Source: an uncultured Actinomycetes bacterium
GTDB taxonomy: Bacteria > Actinomycetota > Actinomycetes > Nanopelagicales > Nanopelagicaceae
DNA length: 19,376 bases
Direction of reading: 5' to 3'
Assembly: GCA_903898855.1 (NCBI GenBank)
Contig: CAIUHB010000076.1
Coordinates: forward strand, 1-19,376
Shown here: positions 7,617 to 17,055 of the stretch, piece after piece
Position numbering within the stretch: the stretch's first letter is position 1
Layout of the letters: every line of letters starts with the position of its first letter
Program-made: the position numbers and the translations under genes
The notes under the pieces: model-generated
The model's database searches: none
The model's input: only the letters and a program-made list of their open reading frames with translations
Told to the model about the DNA's origin: nothing

Positions 7617-8649
7617 GTTTGGCGCCATTCTTGAGCACATAGCTTCGTGCGGCAGCAATCTTCGCATTTACCGAGGCCGAGTTACTTCTCGAAGTAAAAG
7701 AGAGGCCGCCATCAGTAAATCGATAGCGCAAGCCAAAGATTCCATTCGCCTCATCGAGCACATGTGAAATCGCACTTCCATTGAGCGCAGATTGCGTGAG
7801 ATTTGAGATTGCAAGGCCATAGTTTTTATTTCCTATGCCGAGTAGAAATGTTGGTGATGGCTTGGCATTGAGAAAATATTGGTCTGGCGAGAGGCCTATA
7901 AGTTTGATGGGCTTTTTCGCCGCCGCGATTGCGCCGACGCAAGTAAAAACTTCTGACGTTGAACTCCACGTCGAATAGATAACATCCACACCTTGCGCCA
8001 CTAAACCTTTCACATAAAAGGTCGGGTTATTTGGCATGGCAATCGAACTTACCTTTACCTTTGGCGCAGCAAAATTAGCACCAGCAATAAATGCCTTTTG
8101 ATTTCGATCAAAAGTTGAATCACTAGCCGAACCGAGCATTGCGACCAAACCAGATTTTGAAGATGCCGCAGCTAATGCTCCGGCCAGAAAAGAAAGTTCC
8201 GGCGTCGCGTAATCCATATCGCTGACATTTGCGGCAGAGACGGTGGAGTCCCCCAGAATCGCGAATTGTTGTTCGGGGAAATTTTGTGCAGTTTTATAGA
8301 TAGCTGCGGCATAACCAGAGCCGACCGCAATGATGAGGTTATAGCCAGCTTTGGCGAGAAATTTAATTCTGGCCTCGCGATCTGCCGGTGTGCCGGAGGT
8401 GACAACCTCGCGCATTGCCAACGGTGAGAGGTGATACTTTTTCTGGACCGCTTTCAATCCAAGCGCCGCGGCATCATTAACGCCATTGTCGCCGAGTCCA
8501 CCTACGTCGTAGGCGATAGCTATTCGAATATTGGGATCAACTGCTGCTCGCGCAATTGGTGCAGCGCTGAGTAACAAACCAAAGAGTGCAAGGCCAACAA
8601 ACCAAAGTCGGGTTTGTTTAGCTGCGAGGTATGAGACCAAGGGCTTCAT
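7612..8649 (-). CDS. Second, divergent BMP-family binding protein
   Basis: Secreted solute-binding protein of the BMP (PnrA-like) family, probably a receptor with a different or wider ligand range than its neighbour. 345 residues from ATG 8649, with a signal peptide (basic start, hydrophobic 15-29, ARA cleavage near 35) and no lipobox. Family marks are [14 protein letters not shown] at 46-59, [10 protein letters not shown] at 152-161 and GLSPDQ at 252-257. By eye, four positions expected to contact the nucleoside differ from the neighbour: Phe47 becomes V57, Phe231 becomes Y225, Asp257 becomes S254 and Lys286 becomes S282. The gene begins 32 nt inside the end of trpS; an in-frame ATG at 8697 would add 16 residues before the signal and is rejected. 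The ribosome site is weak (AGAG). Confidence 0.86.
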   Translation of the reverse strand: MKPLVSYLAAKQTRLWFVGLALFGLLLSAAPIARAAVDPNIRIAIAYDVGGLGDNGVNDAAALGLKAVQKKYHLSPLAMREVVTSGTPADREARIKFLAKAGYNLIIAVGSGYAAAIYKTAQNFPEQQFAILGDSTVSAANVSDMDYATPELSFLAGALAAASSKSGLVAMLGSASDSTFDRNQKAFIAGANFAAPKVKVSSIAMPNNPTFYVKGLVAQGVDVIYSTWSSTSEVFTCVGAIAAAKKPIKLIGLSPDQYFLNAKPSPTFLLGIGNKNYGLAISNLTQSALNGSAISHVLDEANGIFGLRYRFTDGGLSFTSRSNSASVNAKIAAARSYVLKNGAKL

Positions 8650-9634
8650 ATGTCTCTGCCAAAGTTTTGCTGGCAACGTGATTTGCCTTAGCTGCACCTT
8701 CGGCCAAAATTTGAGTCAGGTGTTGGGGATCTTCCAGGAGTTCTAACGCTTTGTTGCGAATGGGGGTAAGAAAATCGACCACAACTTCAGCGACTGCGGA
8801 TTTAAAGTCACCGTAACCCTTGCCCGCGAATTCGGCTTCAGCGCTCTCAATTGAGTTGCCACTAATTGCTGAGTAGATAGTTAAGAGATTTGAAATTCCG
8901 GCTTTACTCTTCTCATCGAATTTAATCTCGCGTTCGGTATCGGTCACTGCGCTCTTAAATTTCTTGCGATTGGCCTCCGGGGTATCCATCAATTCGATGA
9001 CGCCGTTTTGAGAGGCACTGGACTTGCTCATCTTGGCAGTCGGTTCTTGCAGATCATTGATCTTGGCGCCGGACTTGAGAATGTATCCCTCTGGGATTGT
9101 GAAAGTCGGGCCATATTTAGAGTTAAAGCGTTGACCAAGATCGCGAGTGAGCTCAATGTGCTGGCGTTGATCTTCACCGACCGGTACTTGATCTGCTTGG
9201 TACAGCAAGATATCTGCAGCTTGCAGAATTGGATAAGTGAACAAACCAACCACAGTGCGATCAGCCCCGCTCTTGGCAGACTTATCTTTAAATTGCGTCA
9301 TTCGGCTAGCTTCACCAAACCCTGTCAAACACTCCATTACCCAAGCTAATTGATTGTGGGCTGGCACATGTGACTGAATAAATAGGGTGCTCTTGGTTGG
9401 ATCAATTCCAATGGCAATGAGCTGGGCAACTGATGCAAGTGTGCGCTTGCGAAGGGCAACTGGATCCGGTTCGACAGTTAAAGCATGTAAATCAACGACA
9501 CAATAGAAAGCATCGTGGCTCTCTTGTAGGGCTACCCATTGCTTGAGCGCACCCAAGTAGTTACCCAAGTGGAAAGAATCGTGAGTTGGCTGAATTCCGG
9601 AGAGAACTCGCTTGCGTTCGGTGGAATTAGCCAT
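8618..9634 (-). CDS. trpS: Tryptophanyl-tRNA synthetase
   Basis: Charges tRNA-Trp with tryptophan in an ATP-dependent reaction; class Ic synthetase acting as a cytoplasmic dimer. At 338 residues it has the usual bacterial length. The HIGH-type motif is H22-L-G-N25 followed by [33 protein letters not shown], written here as segments at 138-147 ([10 protein letters not shown]) and 148-165, carries the tryptophan-binding region, and the KMSKS loop is at 201-205. ATG 9634 comes 2 bp after the stop of the CorC-like gene, with GGAAAG about 11 nt upstream, a rather distant ribosome site. No T-box or trp leader is visible because no gap exists. The 3' end overlaps the start of the divergent BMP gene by 32 nt. 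Confidence 0.96.
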   Translation of the reverse strand: MANSTERKRVLSGIQPTHDSFHLGNYLGALKQWVALQESHDAFYCVVDLHALTVEPDPVALRKRTLASVAQLIAIGIDPTKSTLFIQSHVPAHNQLAWVMECLTGFGEASRMTQFKDKSAKSGADRTVVGLFTYPILQAADILLYQADQVPVGEDQRQHIELTRDLGQRFNSKYGPTFTIPEGYILKSGAKINDLQEPTAKMSKSSASQNGVIELMDTPEANRKKFKSAVTDTEREIKFDEKSKAGISNLLTIYSAISGNSIESAEAEFAGKGYGDFKSAVAEVVVDFLTPIRNKALELLEDPQHLTQILAEGAAKANHVASKTLAETYEALGLIPRS

Positions 9635-9636
9635 TG

Positions 9637-10938
9637 TTAAATATCTTTCCGTTCTCTGCTTGAAATAAGGAGCTGACCAGCTCGCTTACCTTCCATACTC
9701 AATACTTTCACACTTACATTCTCTAGGTGGATTAAATCTTCTACTTGAGGGATGCGCCCCAAGTGGTGCATAACAAATCCCCCAGCTGTCTCATAAGGAC
9801 CTTCGGGCAGCACAATTCCGGTCTCATCGGCCAAATCCTCGAGTGAGATCAAGCTATCGACTTCGAATTCACCGGGAGCTGAATTGGCGGTTACCTCATC
9901 GTCCTCGACATCGTATTCATCCTGAATCTCACCCACTAAGCGTTCAACCAGATCCTCCATCGTCACAATTCCATCGGTACCGCCGTACTCATCCAAGATG
10001 ATCGCAATATGACTTCGCTTTGCTCGCATCTCAGCCAAGGCAGGCAGCACTCCCTTAGTTCCCGGCAAGAAAAGTACTGGGCGGATAATTTCTAAAATTG
10101 TGGTGGTGGGGTCTAGCTTTTTGGTGCTGGCATTGAGTAGATCGCGCACGTGAATGAATCCAATTACCTCATCGGTCGAGCCGCGAGTCACTGGATATCT
10201 TGAGTGTGAGTGGGCGGTGGCTACTGCGATCGCCTCCGAAATTGTTAGGCCAACATCCATAAAATCGACCTCGGTCCGCGGAGCCATAATCTCGTGCAGC
10301 TGTAAATCACCGGCGTTAAAGACTTCTTCAACAATGTCCCGCTCTTCATCGGTGAGCGCAGTATGGCCAGTGACTAAATCTACGAGTTCGGCCTCTGAAA
10401 TCTCAGCTCGCGCTTCACCTGCTCGAAGACCTAAAACTTTAACAACTGCGTCGGTTGATTTTGAGAGCAACCAAATGATTGGCCTAAAGATATGTGCGAT
10501 TCGATCAATTGATGGTGCAGCTGCGAGCGCAATTGTTTCGGTTCGATAGAGCGCCATTCGCTTGGGCACTAATTCACCAAAAACTAAGGAGACATAAGAG
10601 ATAACGAGCGTTAGTGAAATTAGTGAGATTGTTGTGCTGGCACCGTTGGAAATTCCCCACCGCTCCAATACCGGAATTACATATGTGCCAAGCCGTTCGG
10701 AGCCAAGTGCGGCCGAGAGAAATCCGCAGAAAGTAACGCCTACTTGGGCAGCGGCCAAGAAGCGATTGGGATTTTGTGAAAGTAGAGCTACTCGAGCTCC
10801 CCGTTTTCCTTTACTCGCCATCTGCCTAACTTGGGAGTCGCGCAGAGAGATCAAGGCAATCTCAGCTGCCACAAAGATTCCGGCAACTGCGATAAAGAGC
10901 AGGACCAGGGCGATATCTCGTAAAAGTCGACCGGTCAT
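9637..10938 (-). CDS. CNNM/CorC-family membrane protein with DUF21 and CBS domains
   Basis: Often annotated hemolysin family protein; the family is now linked to magnesium or other divalent cation export (CorB/CNNM). 433 residues. DUF21 membrane domain at about 1-190, with [15 protein letters not shown] at 24-38 and GELVPKR at 121-127. A CBS pair lies at about 214-335 ([32 protein letters not shown], then [17 protein letters not shown]). A CorC/HlyC C-terminal domain lies at about 350-430 ([17 protein letters not shown] at 381-397). There is no evidence that it is a toxin, so the hemolysin label is misleading. ATG 10938 has no strong ribosome site. It faces away from the msiK-like gene across a 104 bp gap and leads the minus-strand run into trpS. 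Confidence 0.92.
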   Translation of the reverse strand: MTGRLLRDIALVLLFIAVAGIFVAAEIALISLRDSQVRQMASKGKRGARVALLSQNPNRFLAAAQVGVTFCGFLSAALGSERLGTYVIPVLERWGISNGASTTISLISLTLVISYVSLVFGELVPKRMALYRTETIALAAAPSIDRIAHIFRPIIWLLSKSTDAVVKVLGLRAGEARAEISEAELVDLVTGHTALTDEERDIVEEVFNAGDLQLHEIMAPRTEVDFMDVGLTISEAIAVATAHSHSRYPVTRGSTDEVIGFIHVRDLLNASTKKLDPTTTILEIIRPVLFLPGTKGVLPALAEMRAKRSHIAIILDEYGGTDGIVTMEDLVERLVGEIQDEYDVEDDEVTANSAPGEFEVDSLISLEDLADETGIVLPEGPYETAGGFVMHHLGRIPQVEDLIHLENVSVKVLSMEGKRAGQLLISSRERKDI

Positions 10939-10952
10939 ATAGCCAAGCGTAC

Positions 10953-10982
10953 TTGAGCCTTACCTGCCGCGTGCCATAGGCT
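10953..10982 (+). promoter_or_regulatory. Probable promoter of the msiK-like gene
   Basis: TTGAGC (10953-10958) and TAGGCT (10977-10982) with an 18 bp spacer fit the actinobacterial housekeeping pattern (TTG-, TAnnnT). Transcription would begin near 10989, giving a leader of about 54 nt. The same gap must also hold the promoter for the divergent CorC-like gene, which I could not pinpoint. Confidence 0.5.
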
Positions 10983-10993
10983 AAGCACACTTC

Positions 10994-11026
10994 ATCCAAC
11001 GGATCGTCGGGCACGTACCTGCCCGG
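10994..11026 (+). promoter_or_regulatory. Two-hairpin 5' leader of the msiK-like gene
   Basis: ATCC-AAC-GGAT (10994-11004) is a small hairpin. Right after it, CGGGCA (11008-11013) and TGCCCG (11020-11025) form a 6 bp stem, extendable by a G-U pair, around a CGTACC loop. The ribosome site AAGGAG begins 3 nt after the second hairpin. An actinobacterial RNA element named the msiK motif has been described upstream of such ATPase genes; I cannot confirm membership from memory of its consensus. Confidence 0.5.
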
Positions 11027-11042
11027 AGAAGGAGATATAGCC

Positions 11043-12125
11043 ATGGCATCAGTCGTATTCGACAATGCATCACGAATCTACCCGGGCAATCCAAAGCCGG
11101 CTGTAGACAAACTCAACCTCACTGTTAATGACGGTGAATTCCTCGTACTTGTTGGACCTTCCGGTTGCGGAAAATCCACATCACTTCGCATGCTTGCCGG
11201 ACTAGAAGAGATTGACTCTGGTTCGATTCGCATCGGCGATCGCGACGTTACGCATGTAGCGCCAAAGGATCGCGATATCGCAATGGTCTTCCAGTCCTAT
11301 GCCCTCTATCCGCACATGACCGTTGCCGAAAATATGGGATTCGCACTCAAGATTGCCGGCGTCGACAAGGATGAGCGCGATCGTCGCGTCCTGGAAGCAG
11401 CCAAGTTGCTTGATCTCGAGGATTACCTCGATCGCAAGCCAAAGGCGCTCTCTGGTGGACAACGCCAGCGCGTTGCTATGGGCCGAGCAATTGTTCGTGA
11501 ACCACAAGTCTTCTTGATGGACGAACCACTCTCTAACTTAGATGCAAAACTTCGTGTTGCAACTCGTACTCAAATCGCAGCGCTCCAGCGCCGCTTAGGT
11601 ATCACAACTGTCTACGTAACTCACGACCAGGTCGAAGCGATGACCATGGGCGATCGCGTTGCGGTGTTGAAAGATGGCGTACTTCAACAAGTTGATACCC
11701 CACGCAATCTTTACGATGCTCCAATTAATGCTTTTGTTGCCGGCTTTATCGGTTCACCAGCCATGAACCTGCTCACCGTTCCAGTATCTGGTGGCAAGGC
11801 GCATCTCGGAAACTTCACCCTCGATGTTCCTGCCAGCGCAGGCACATCAGTAACAGTTGGTATTCGCCCAGAGGGCTTTGCCCCAGCTGGCGCTGGCTTT
11901 GAAGTAGCAGTCGAAGTTGTCGAAGAGCTCGGCGCAGATGCATTTGTATATGGTCGCCCAGTTGATGCTTCGGTGAAGTTCGCTAATGCCACTGACGAAG
12001 GCGCACAAGTCATCGTCCGTTGGGATCCAAAGAATCCACCAAAGCCTGGTTCAACTGTCACCGTTGCCGCTAATCCAGCTGCAATCCACCTATTTGATGC
12101 AACAACAGGTGCTCGCATCTCCTAA
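11043..12125 (+). CDS. msiK: Sugar ABC transporter ATP-binding protein, MsiK/UgpC/MalK type
   Basis: ATPase that energises carbohydrate importers; in Actinobacteria one MsiK commonly serves several sugar transporters. 360 residues. Walker A G38-PSGCGKST, Q84, signature A135-LSGGQRQ, Walker B VFLMDEP at 156-162, D-loop SNLD and switch H194. A TOBE/MalK-type C-terminal regulatory domain occupies about 240-360. ATG 11043 follows AAGGAG at 8 nt spacing, a strong site. No permease or binding-protein gene adjoins it, consistent with a shared ATPase. It is also annotated ugpC in related genomes; sequence alone does not separate glycerol-3-phosphate from oligosaccharide service. It is the only plus-strand gene here and has a promoter, structured leader and terminator of its own. 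Confidence 0.92.
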   Translation: MASVVFDNASRIYPGNPKPAVDKLNLTVNDGEFLVLVGPSGCGKSTSLRMLAGLEEIDSGSIRIGDRDVTHVAPKDRDIAMVFQSYALYPHMTVAENMGFALKIAGVDKDERDRRVLEAAKLLDLEDYLDRKPKALSGGQRQRVAMGRAIVREPQVFLMDEPLSNLDAKLRVATRTQIAALQRRLGITTVYVTHDQVEAMTMGDRVAVLKDGVLQQVDTPRNLYDAPINAFVAGFIGSPAMNLLTVPVSGGKAHLGNFTLDVPASAGTSVTVGIRPEGFAPAGAGFEVAVEVVEELGADAFVYGRPVDASVKFANATDEGAQVIVRWDPKNPPKPGSTVTVAANPAAIHLFDATTGARIS

Positions 12126-12134
12126 AGAGATACT

Positions 12135-12176
12135 CAACGAAAAAGCCCCGCGAATATTCGCGGGGCTTTTTCGTTG
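12135..12176. terminator. Bidirectional intrinsic terminator, perfect 42 bp palindrome
   Basis: The 21 bases at 12135-12155 are the exact reverse complement of 12156-12176. A GC-rich core (GCCCCGCG/CGCGGGGC) is flanked by A5 and T5, so a U-tract follows the stem on either strand. It lies between the ends of the converging msiK-like and icd genes and should end both transcripts. Confidence 0.95.
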
Positions 12177-12183
12177 CCGACTA

Positions 12184-13398
12184 TTAAGCCATTGCCTTCT
12201 TGAGGTTCTCATCAATTGAGCTGAGGAACTCTTGGGTGGTTTGGTATGGAGCATCCTTGGAAATAAGCAGCGCCAAATCCTTGGTCATCTTGCCCTCTTC
12301 TACAGTCTTGATACATACCTGCTCGAGTGTGGCGCAGAACTTTGCTAGCTCTGGGTTGTTATCGAGCTTTGCACGGTGAGCAAGTCCCTGGGTCCAAGCA
12401 AAGATAGATGCGATGGGATTTGTGGAGGTTGCTTTACCCTTTTGATGTTCGCGGTAGTGGCGAGTAACAGTTCCGTGAGCAGCTTCTGATTCACAGACCT
12501 TGCCATCTGGAGTCATGAGCACAGATGTCATAAGGCCGAGTGAGCCGTAACCCTGTGCCACTGTGTCAGATTGAACATCTCCGTCGTAGTTCTTACATGC
12601 CCAGACATATCCACCTTCCATGCGAAGTGACATGGCAACCATGTCATCGATGAGGCGATGCTCATACCAAATACCAGCGGCTTCAAATTGAGCCTTGAAT
12701 TCAGCTTGATAGATCTCTTCAAAGATATCTTTAAAGCGACCGTCGTAAGCCTTAAGGATGGTGTTCTTGGTGGAGAGATAGACCGGGAACTTGCGAAGAA
12801 GTCCGTAGTTCAAAGAGGCGCGAGCAAAATCGCGGATGGAATCATCCACGTTATACATCGCCATTGCTACGCCAGAGCCATCAAAGTTATAGACCTCGTG
12901 AGTGGTAGGTGCTGAGCCATCTTCTGGAACGAAAGAGATGGTGAGCTTTCCTGGGCCATCGACTCGGAAATCTGTGGCGCGATACTGATCGCCAAATGCG
13001 TGACGACCAATAACGATCGGCTTAGTCCAGTGTGGGACTAGGCGCGGAACGTTAGAGATGATGATCGGTTCGCGGAAGATTACGCCTCCGAGAATGTTGC
13101 GGATGGTTCCATTCGGAGACTTCCACATCTTCTTTAGGCCAAACTCTTCGACGCGCGCCTCATCAGGAGTGATGGTTGCGCACTTGATACCAACACCGTG
13201 CTTTTGGATTGCTTTAGCGGCATCGATAGTGACTTGATCATCGGTGGCATCGCGGTGTTCCATACCAAGGTCGTAGTACTCAAGATTTACATCGAGGTAA
13301 GGCAGAATCAACGAATCCTTGATGAACTGCCAGATAATGCGGGTCATCTCATCGCCATCGAGCTCTACAACAGTTCCTTGAACTTTAATCTTTGACAT
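12184..13398 (-). CDS. icd: NADP-dependent isocitrate dehydrogenase (eukaryote-like homodimeric type)
   Basis: Oxidative decarboxylation of isocitrate to 2-oxoglutarate with NADP, TCA cycle. 404 residues from ATG 13398 ([18 protein letters not shown]). A longer reading to 13491 adds 31 basic residues that overlap mdh and is rejected; AAGGA lies just before ATG 13398, with rather short spacing. Residue numbers coincide with human IDH1: S94 in [10 protein letters not shown]100, R109, R132 in GRHAFGDQ and Y139. The NADP segment [14 protein letters not shown] and the metal-binding LIDDMVA segment are present. This is subfamily II, distinct from the E. coli type, so AceK-style control is not expected. 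It lies 28 bp after mdh, with the palindromic terminator 7 bp beyond its stop. Confidence 0.95.
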   Translation of the reverse strand: MSKIKVQGTVVELDGDEMTRIIWQFIKDSLILPYLDVNLEYYDLGMEHRDATDDQVTIDAAKAIQKHGVGIKCATITPDEARVEEFGLKKMWKSPNGTIRNILGGVIFREPIIISNVPRLVPHWTKPIVIGRHAFGDQYRATDFRVDGPGKLTISFVPEDGSAPTTHEVYNFDGSGVAMAMYNVDDSIRDFARASLNYGLLRKFPVYLSTKNTILKAYDGRFKDIFEEIYQAEFKAQFEAAGIWYEHRLIDDMVAMSLRMEGGYVWACKNYDGDVQSDTVAQGYGSLGLMTSVLMTPDGKVCESEAAHGTVTRHYREHQKGKATSTNPIASIFAWTQGLAHRAKLDNNPELAKFCATLEQVCIKTVEEGKMTKDLALLISKDAPYQTTQEFLSSIDENLKKAMA

Positions 13399-13426
13399 TG
13401 TTCCTTCTTCTTTTAGTGGATAGTTT

Positions 13427-14383
13427 TTAGAGTTCTTTAACGTCAGCTTGCTTAGCGCGAACTGCTTCAGCTGCGACTTTAAGCGCCTCAATTTCAGATG
13501 GTGTTAGTGCGCTTTCAACAACTTTGCGGATGCCGCTCTTACCAATTTCGGCTTCTACGCCGAGATAAACACCAGAGATTCCGTACTGGCCATCTACCCA
13601 TGCGCAGACTGGCATGATCTCACCAGAATCTTCGATGACTGCCTTAGCCATGCGAGCTGCAGCGGCGGAAGGTGCGTAATAGGCAGAACCGGTCTTAAGT
13701 AGCGCGACAACTTCAGCGCCACCATTTCGGGTGCGATCAACGAGTTCGTCAATCTCGGCTTGGCTAAGTAGTTCACTCAGTGGCTTGCCATCAACTGTGC
13801 AACGGCTTGGGACTGGAACCATGGTGTCGCCGTGTGAACCGAGTGTGAGGGTTTTGACGCTAGCAGTGAGTACACCGAGCTTCTCTGCTACGAAATTTGT
13901 GAAGCGTGCAGTATCAAGCATTCCAGCTTGACCCATAACCTGGTTGTGAGGGAACTTGCTAGCAATTTGAGTGAGTGCTGTCATTTCATCAAGTGGATTT
14001 GATACAACAATGATGACTGCCTTTGGCGAATGCTTTGCGATATTTTCGGCAACTCCGCGAACAATTCCAGCGTTAACGCCGATGAGATCCATGCGACTCA
14101 TTCCTGGCTTACGTGGAAGTCCAGCAGTAATAACTACAACATCTGAGTTGGCAGTCGCTTCGTAGCCGGCGCCTTCTGCAGTTGTGGTCGCGCCAATAAC
14201 TTTTGTTTCGAAACCTTCAATGGAACGTGATTGATTCATATCGAGGGCAAGACCTTCTGGCTTTCCTTCGACGATATCTGTGAGAACTACTGTCTCGAAA
14301 ATGTCATATTCAGCTAAACGAAGTGCGGTTGTTGAACCGTAAAATCCAGCACCAACAACAGTTACTTTTCCTTTGCGTGCCAT
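13427..14383 (-). CDS. mdh: Malate dehydrogenase (LDH-like type)
   Basis: NAD-dependent interconversion of malate and oxaloacetate, TCA cycle. 318 residues, Rossmann loop G11-AGFYG16 and an Asp (D36) at the end of the second strand that favours NAD over [11 protein letters not shown] at 91-97 is the malate dehydrogenase form of the substrate loop; lactate dehydrogenases lack this Arg. Catalytic parts are N129, D157, R160 and H184 in GSHGD. The sequence is of the LDH-like bacterial class (Bacillus/Chloroflexus type), in contrast to the Streptomyces/mycobacterial class with its cytosolic-type sequence. GAGGAG lies 7 nt before ATG 14383, one of the best ribosome sites in the window. The 54 bp gap upstream has a -10-like TATAAC, so it may have its own promoter. 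Confidence 0.95.
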   Translation of the reverse strand: MARKGKVTVVGAGFYGSTTALRLAEYDIFETVVLTDIVEGKPEGLALDMNQSRSIEGFETKVIGATTTAEGAGYEATANSDVVVITAGLPRKPGMSRMDLIGVNAGIVRGVAENIAKHSPKAVIIVVSNPLDEMTALTQIASKFPHNQVMGQAGMLDTARFTNFVAEKLGVLTASVKTLTLGSHGDTMVPVPSRCTVDGKPLSELLSQAEIDELVDRTRNGGAEVVALLKTGSAYYAPSAAAARMAKAVIEDSGEIMPVCAWVDGQYGISGVYLGVEAEIGKSGIRKVVESALTPSEIEALKVAAEAVRAKQADVKEL

Positions 14384-14406
14384 CGAAGCGCTCCTCTGAG
14401 AAATCT

Positions 14407-14433
14407 CTCGTCCAGTACGAGTCGTTATACGAG
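14407..14433 (-). promoter_or_regulatory. Possible mdh promoter -10 with surrounding CTCGT/ACGAG repeats
   Basis: On the minus strand TATAAC (14429-14424) is a good -10, but no convincing -35 stands 16-18 bp upstream. CTCGT at 14407-14411 (plus strand) is inverted against ACGAG at 14417-14421, and ACGAG recurs at 14429-14433 with 12 bp spacing, bracketing the -10. It could be an operator; could be chance. Confidence 0.3.
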
Positions 14434-14437
14434 AATA

Positions 14438-14665
14438 TTACTTGGCATGAGGCAGTGTGAGCGCCACCACAAAAAGCAGGGCAGCTACGAAGAGCGGGAG
14501 CACTAATTCGATTCGCCGCTTATCTTCTGAGCGTAAATATTGCAGCGTTCCGTAGCCACCGGCGCCAAGCGCGATCAATACCGAGCCGGTGCGCACAGCA
14601 CCCAATATTCCGACAAAAGTTCCGAGAAAGACAAAAGCTGCTGCAAATATTTTCTGCTTACCCAT
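14438..14665 (-). CDS. Small membrane protein, DUF3017 family
   Basis: 75-residue hydrophobic protein with three likely membrane segments (about 6-23, 27-44 and 54-72), joined by a charged loop (RSEDKRR at 45-51). The function of DUF3017 is unknown. Assignment rests on its size, membrane layout and position between folD and mdh, which is where this family stands in other Actinobacteria. ATG 14665 overlaps the folD stop by one base (TAATG), so it is probably translated by reinitiation after folD. No catalytic motif is visible. Confidence 0.8.
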   Translation of the reverse strand: MGKQKIFAAAFVFLGTFVGILGAVRTGSVLIALGAGGYGTLQYLRSEDKRRIELVLPLFVAALLFVVALTLPHAK

Positions 14666-15498
14666 TATCGGCTTGCGCTCTCAACCACATTGGAGAGCAA
14701 CATTGCCCGCGTCATTGGTCCTACTCCCCCAGGCATTGGTGCCATAAAAGATGCAACGCTCATTACATCTGGATGAATATCGCCAAGTAGTCCTTCAGGA
14801 GTGCGAGTTATTCCAACGTCGAGAACGACTGCGCCAGGTTTAACCATATCTGGAGTTAAAAAATGGGCTTGGCCAATCGCCGCCACAATGATGTCGGCCC
14901 GCTTTGTATGCGCAAGCACATCGCGAGTTGCGGTGTGAGTAATTGTGACTGTTGCATCATCGCCTTTACGACTAAGCATGAGTGCCAGCGGGCGACCAAC
15001 CGTTAACCCTCGGCCCATCACTAATACTTCAGCGCCTTGAGTTTTAACTTCGTAACGCTTGAGCAATTCGATAATTCCGCGAGGCGTGCAGGGAAGCGGG
15101 GCAGTCTGCCCGATTACTAACTTTCCTAAATTTAAGGGATGAAGACCGTCGGCATCTTTGCTTGGATCAATCGCCTCTAAAATCTTGTTGGTATCGATTC
15201 CTTTGGGTACTGGTAGTTGGACGATATATCCCGTGCACTCATCACTGTTATTAAGATCTTTGATAGCCGCCAACAAATCTGATTCGGATGCTGTAGCGGG
15301 TAAATCTATTCTGATCGAATTAATGCCGACTTCCGCACAATCCTTATGTTTTCCATCCACATAGGAATGTGAGCCGGGGTCATCCCCCACTAAGACAGTT
15401 CCGAGGCCGGGCTTAATACTCATCTTGGAGACTGCTTCGCGCAATTCATTTTTAATGGCGGCAGCGGTAGCTCTGCCATCCATAATTATTGCGCTCAT
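14665..15498 (-). CDS. folD: Bifunctional methylenetetrahydrofolate dehydrogenase/cyclohydrolase
   Basis: Converts 5,10-methylene-THF through methenyl-THF to 10-formyl-THF, the one-carbon donor for PurN and PurH next door. 277 residues. The catalytic Y46 and K50 are in [17 protein letters not shown] binds folate, KDADGLHP is the usual actinobacterial form of the DVDGFHP loop, and PGGVGPMT near the C-terminus is the family signature. The dinucleotide loop [11 protein letters not shown] is the NADP-type form. The start ATG 15498 has TAGGA 7 nt upstream; a second in-frame ATG at residue 6 is less likely. It is 15 bp after purH, so the folate and purine steps are probably co-transcribed. Confidence 0.96.
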   Translation of the reverse strand: MSAIIMDGRATAAAIKNELREAVSKMSIKPGLGTVLVGDDPGSHSYVDGKHKDCAEVGINSIRIDLPATASESDLLAAIKDLNNSDECTGYIVQLPVPKGIDTNKILEAIDPSKDADGLHPLNLGKLVIGQTAPLPCTPRGIIELLKRYEVKTQGAEVLVMGRGLTVGRPLALMLSRKGDDATVTITHTATRDVLAHTKRADIIVAAIGQAHFLTPDMVKPGAVVLDVGITRTPEGLLGDIHPDVMSVASFMAPMPGGVGPMTRAMLLSNVVESASR

Positions 15499-15513
15499 AA
15501 CTAAATCCTACCT

Positions 15514-17055
15514 CTAGGCATGTGAGAAGTGGCGGACACCGGTGAAGAACATCGGCACATTTGCAGCTTGCGCAGCTGCAATAACTTCTTCATCGCGAAT
15601 GCTTCCACCTGGCGCAACTACAGCGCTCACACCAGCATCAATCAAAATTTGTAAGCCATCGGCAAACGGAAAAAATGCATCGCTAGCAGCAACACTTCCG
15701 GCGGCGCGCTCTCCGGCGCGCGCGACTGCCAAGCGCGCTGAATCTACGCGGTTAACCTGACCCATTCCTACGCCAGTAGAGGCGCCAGTTTTCGCTAACA
15801 AAATTGCATTGCTCTTTACGGCGCGAACACTGCGCCAAGCAAATTCCAGATCGCGCAACAGCCCCGGTGATATTGGATTGCCCGATACTTGTTTCCAATC
15901 AGATGACGAATCGCCTTTAGCGTCGATGAGATCGGTATCTTGAATGAGCAATCCGCCGGAAATTGGGCGGAGTTCAACTGGAGAAATTTTGAAATCAGCA
16001 ATTTCGAGAATTCGAATATTGGCCTTCTTGGAAAGGATATCTACAGCACTCGCTTCATACCCTGGGGCAATTACTACCTCGGTGAAAATCTCGCTGAGTT
16101 GTTCTGCCATCTTCTTTGAGACTGGTCGATTGGCTGCAACAACGCCACCAAATGCTGAAACAGGGTCACATTGGTGCGCGGCTAAATGAGCATCGGCAAT
16201 ATTTTCAGCGATAGCAATACCGCATGGATTAGCGTGTTTGATGATTGCTACACAAGGCTCGGCATGGTCATAAGCGGCTCGAAGCGCTGCATCTGCATCT
16301 GTGTAGTTATTGAAAGACATCTCTTTGCCGTGGAGCTGCTTGGCCGAAGTTACTCCAGCCAACCGTGAAGTTTTCTCGGCATAGACCGCGGCAGATTGAT
16401 GTGGATTTTCGCCATATCTCAAATCGGCGAGTTTGCTCCAGACCAAAGCTTTCCAATCACTTACCTCAAGCTCGCCACCCAACCACTCGGCAATTGCTAT
16501 GTCATATTCGGCGGTTCGTCTAAAAGTTGCCATCGCCAACTCTTGGCGCTGGCGCAGTGTGAATCCACCAGCGGCAATTGCTTGATGAAGCAACTCATAT
16601 TGATCTGGGTGCGAAATTACGGCAACTGAACCGTGATTCTTCGCCGCACCGCGAAGCATGCTGGGACCACCGATATCTATCTGCTCAATCGCAGCGGCAT
16701 AATCTGCGCCGCTGGCAATCGTCTCCGAAAATGGATAAAGGTTAATGACGATCAGATCGAAGGTAGCTATCCCCTGATCAGCTAGCGCCTTCAAGTGCTC
16801 TGGATTATTTTGATCAGCCAGAATTCCGCCGTGAATGCGAGGGTGCAGCGTCTTCACGCGCCCGCCCATCATCTCGGGAAAGCCGGTATAACTTTCGACT
16901 GCGATAACGGGTACTCCTGCGGCTGCCAGCGTTGCTGCCGTTGAACCGGTTGAGAGAATTTCAATATTCTGAGTTGCAAGTGCTTTACCTAATTCAACTA
17001 AACCAGATTTATCGTAAACACTTATGAGCGCCCGTCGTATTGGTTTCTGCTCCAT
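15514..17055 (-). CDS. purH: Bifunctional AICAR formyltransferase/IMP cyclohydrolase
   Basis: Last two steps of de novo purine synthesis: AICAR plus 10-formyl-THF to FAICAR, then ring closure to IMP. 513 residues, normal for the bacterial enzyme. The N-terminal MGS-like cyclohydrolase domain (about 1-190) opens with [11 protein letters not shown] and carries [14 protein letters not shown] at 64-77. The C-terminal transferase domain has LRYGENPHQ at 212-220, catalytic K273-H274 in KHANPCG, and DPVSAFGG at 297-304. ATG 17055 overlaps the purN stop by one base (TAATG). Both domains look complete with no missing key residue. Confidence 0.97.
   Translation of the reverse strand: MEQKPIRRALISVYDKSGLVELGKALATQNIEILSTGSTAATLAAAGVPVIAVESYTGFPEMMGGRVKTLHPRIHGGILADQNNPEHLKALADQGIATFDLIVINLYPFSETIASGADYAAAIEQIDIGGPSMLRGAAKNHGSVAVISHPDQYELLHQAIAAGGFTLRQRQELAMATFRRTAEYDIAIAEWLGGELEVSDWKALVWSKLADLRYGENPHQSAAVYAEKTSRLAGVTSAKQLHGKEMSFNNYTDADAALRAAYDHAEPCVAIIKHANPCGIAIAENIADAHLAAHQCDPVSAFGGVVAANRPVSKKMAEQLSEIFTEVVIAPGYEASAVDILSKKANIRILEIADFKISPVELRPISGGLLIQDTDLIDAKGDSSSDWKQVSGNPISPGLLRDLEFAWRSVRAVKSNAILLAKTGASTGVGMGQVNRVDSARLAVARAGERAAGSVAASDAFFPFADGLQILIDAGVSAVVAPGGSIRDEEVIAAAQAANVPMFFTGVRHFSHA

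Noticed and set aside
10154..10942. Plus-strand open frames opposite the CorC-like gene
   Set aside because: Low-complexity shadow translations without ribosome sites, over a gene with clear domains.
10939..11042. Minus-strand promoter for the CorC-like gene
   Set aside because: TTGGAT and TAGCCT-like hexamers are present but at wrong spacings, so no promoter could be assigned.
13399..13491. Longer reading of icd from 13491
   Set aside because: The extra 31 residues overlap mdh and have no counterpart in the family; ATG 13398 gives residue numbering identical to human IDH1.
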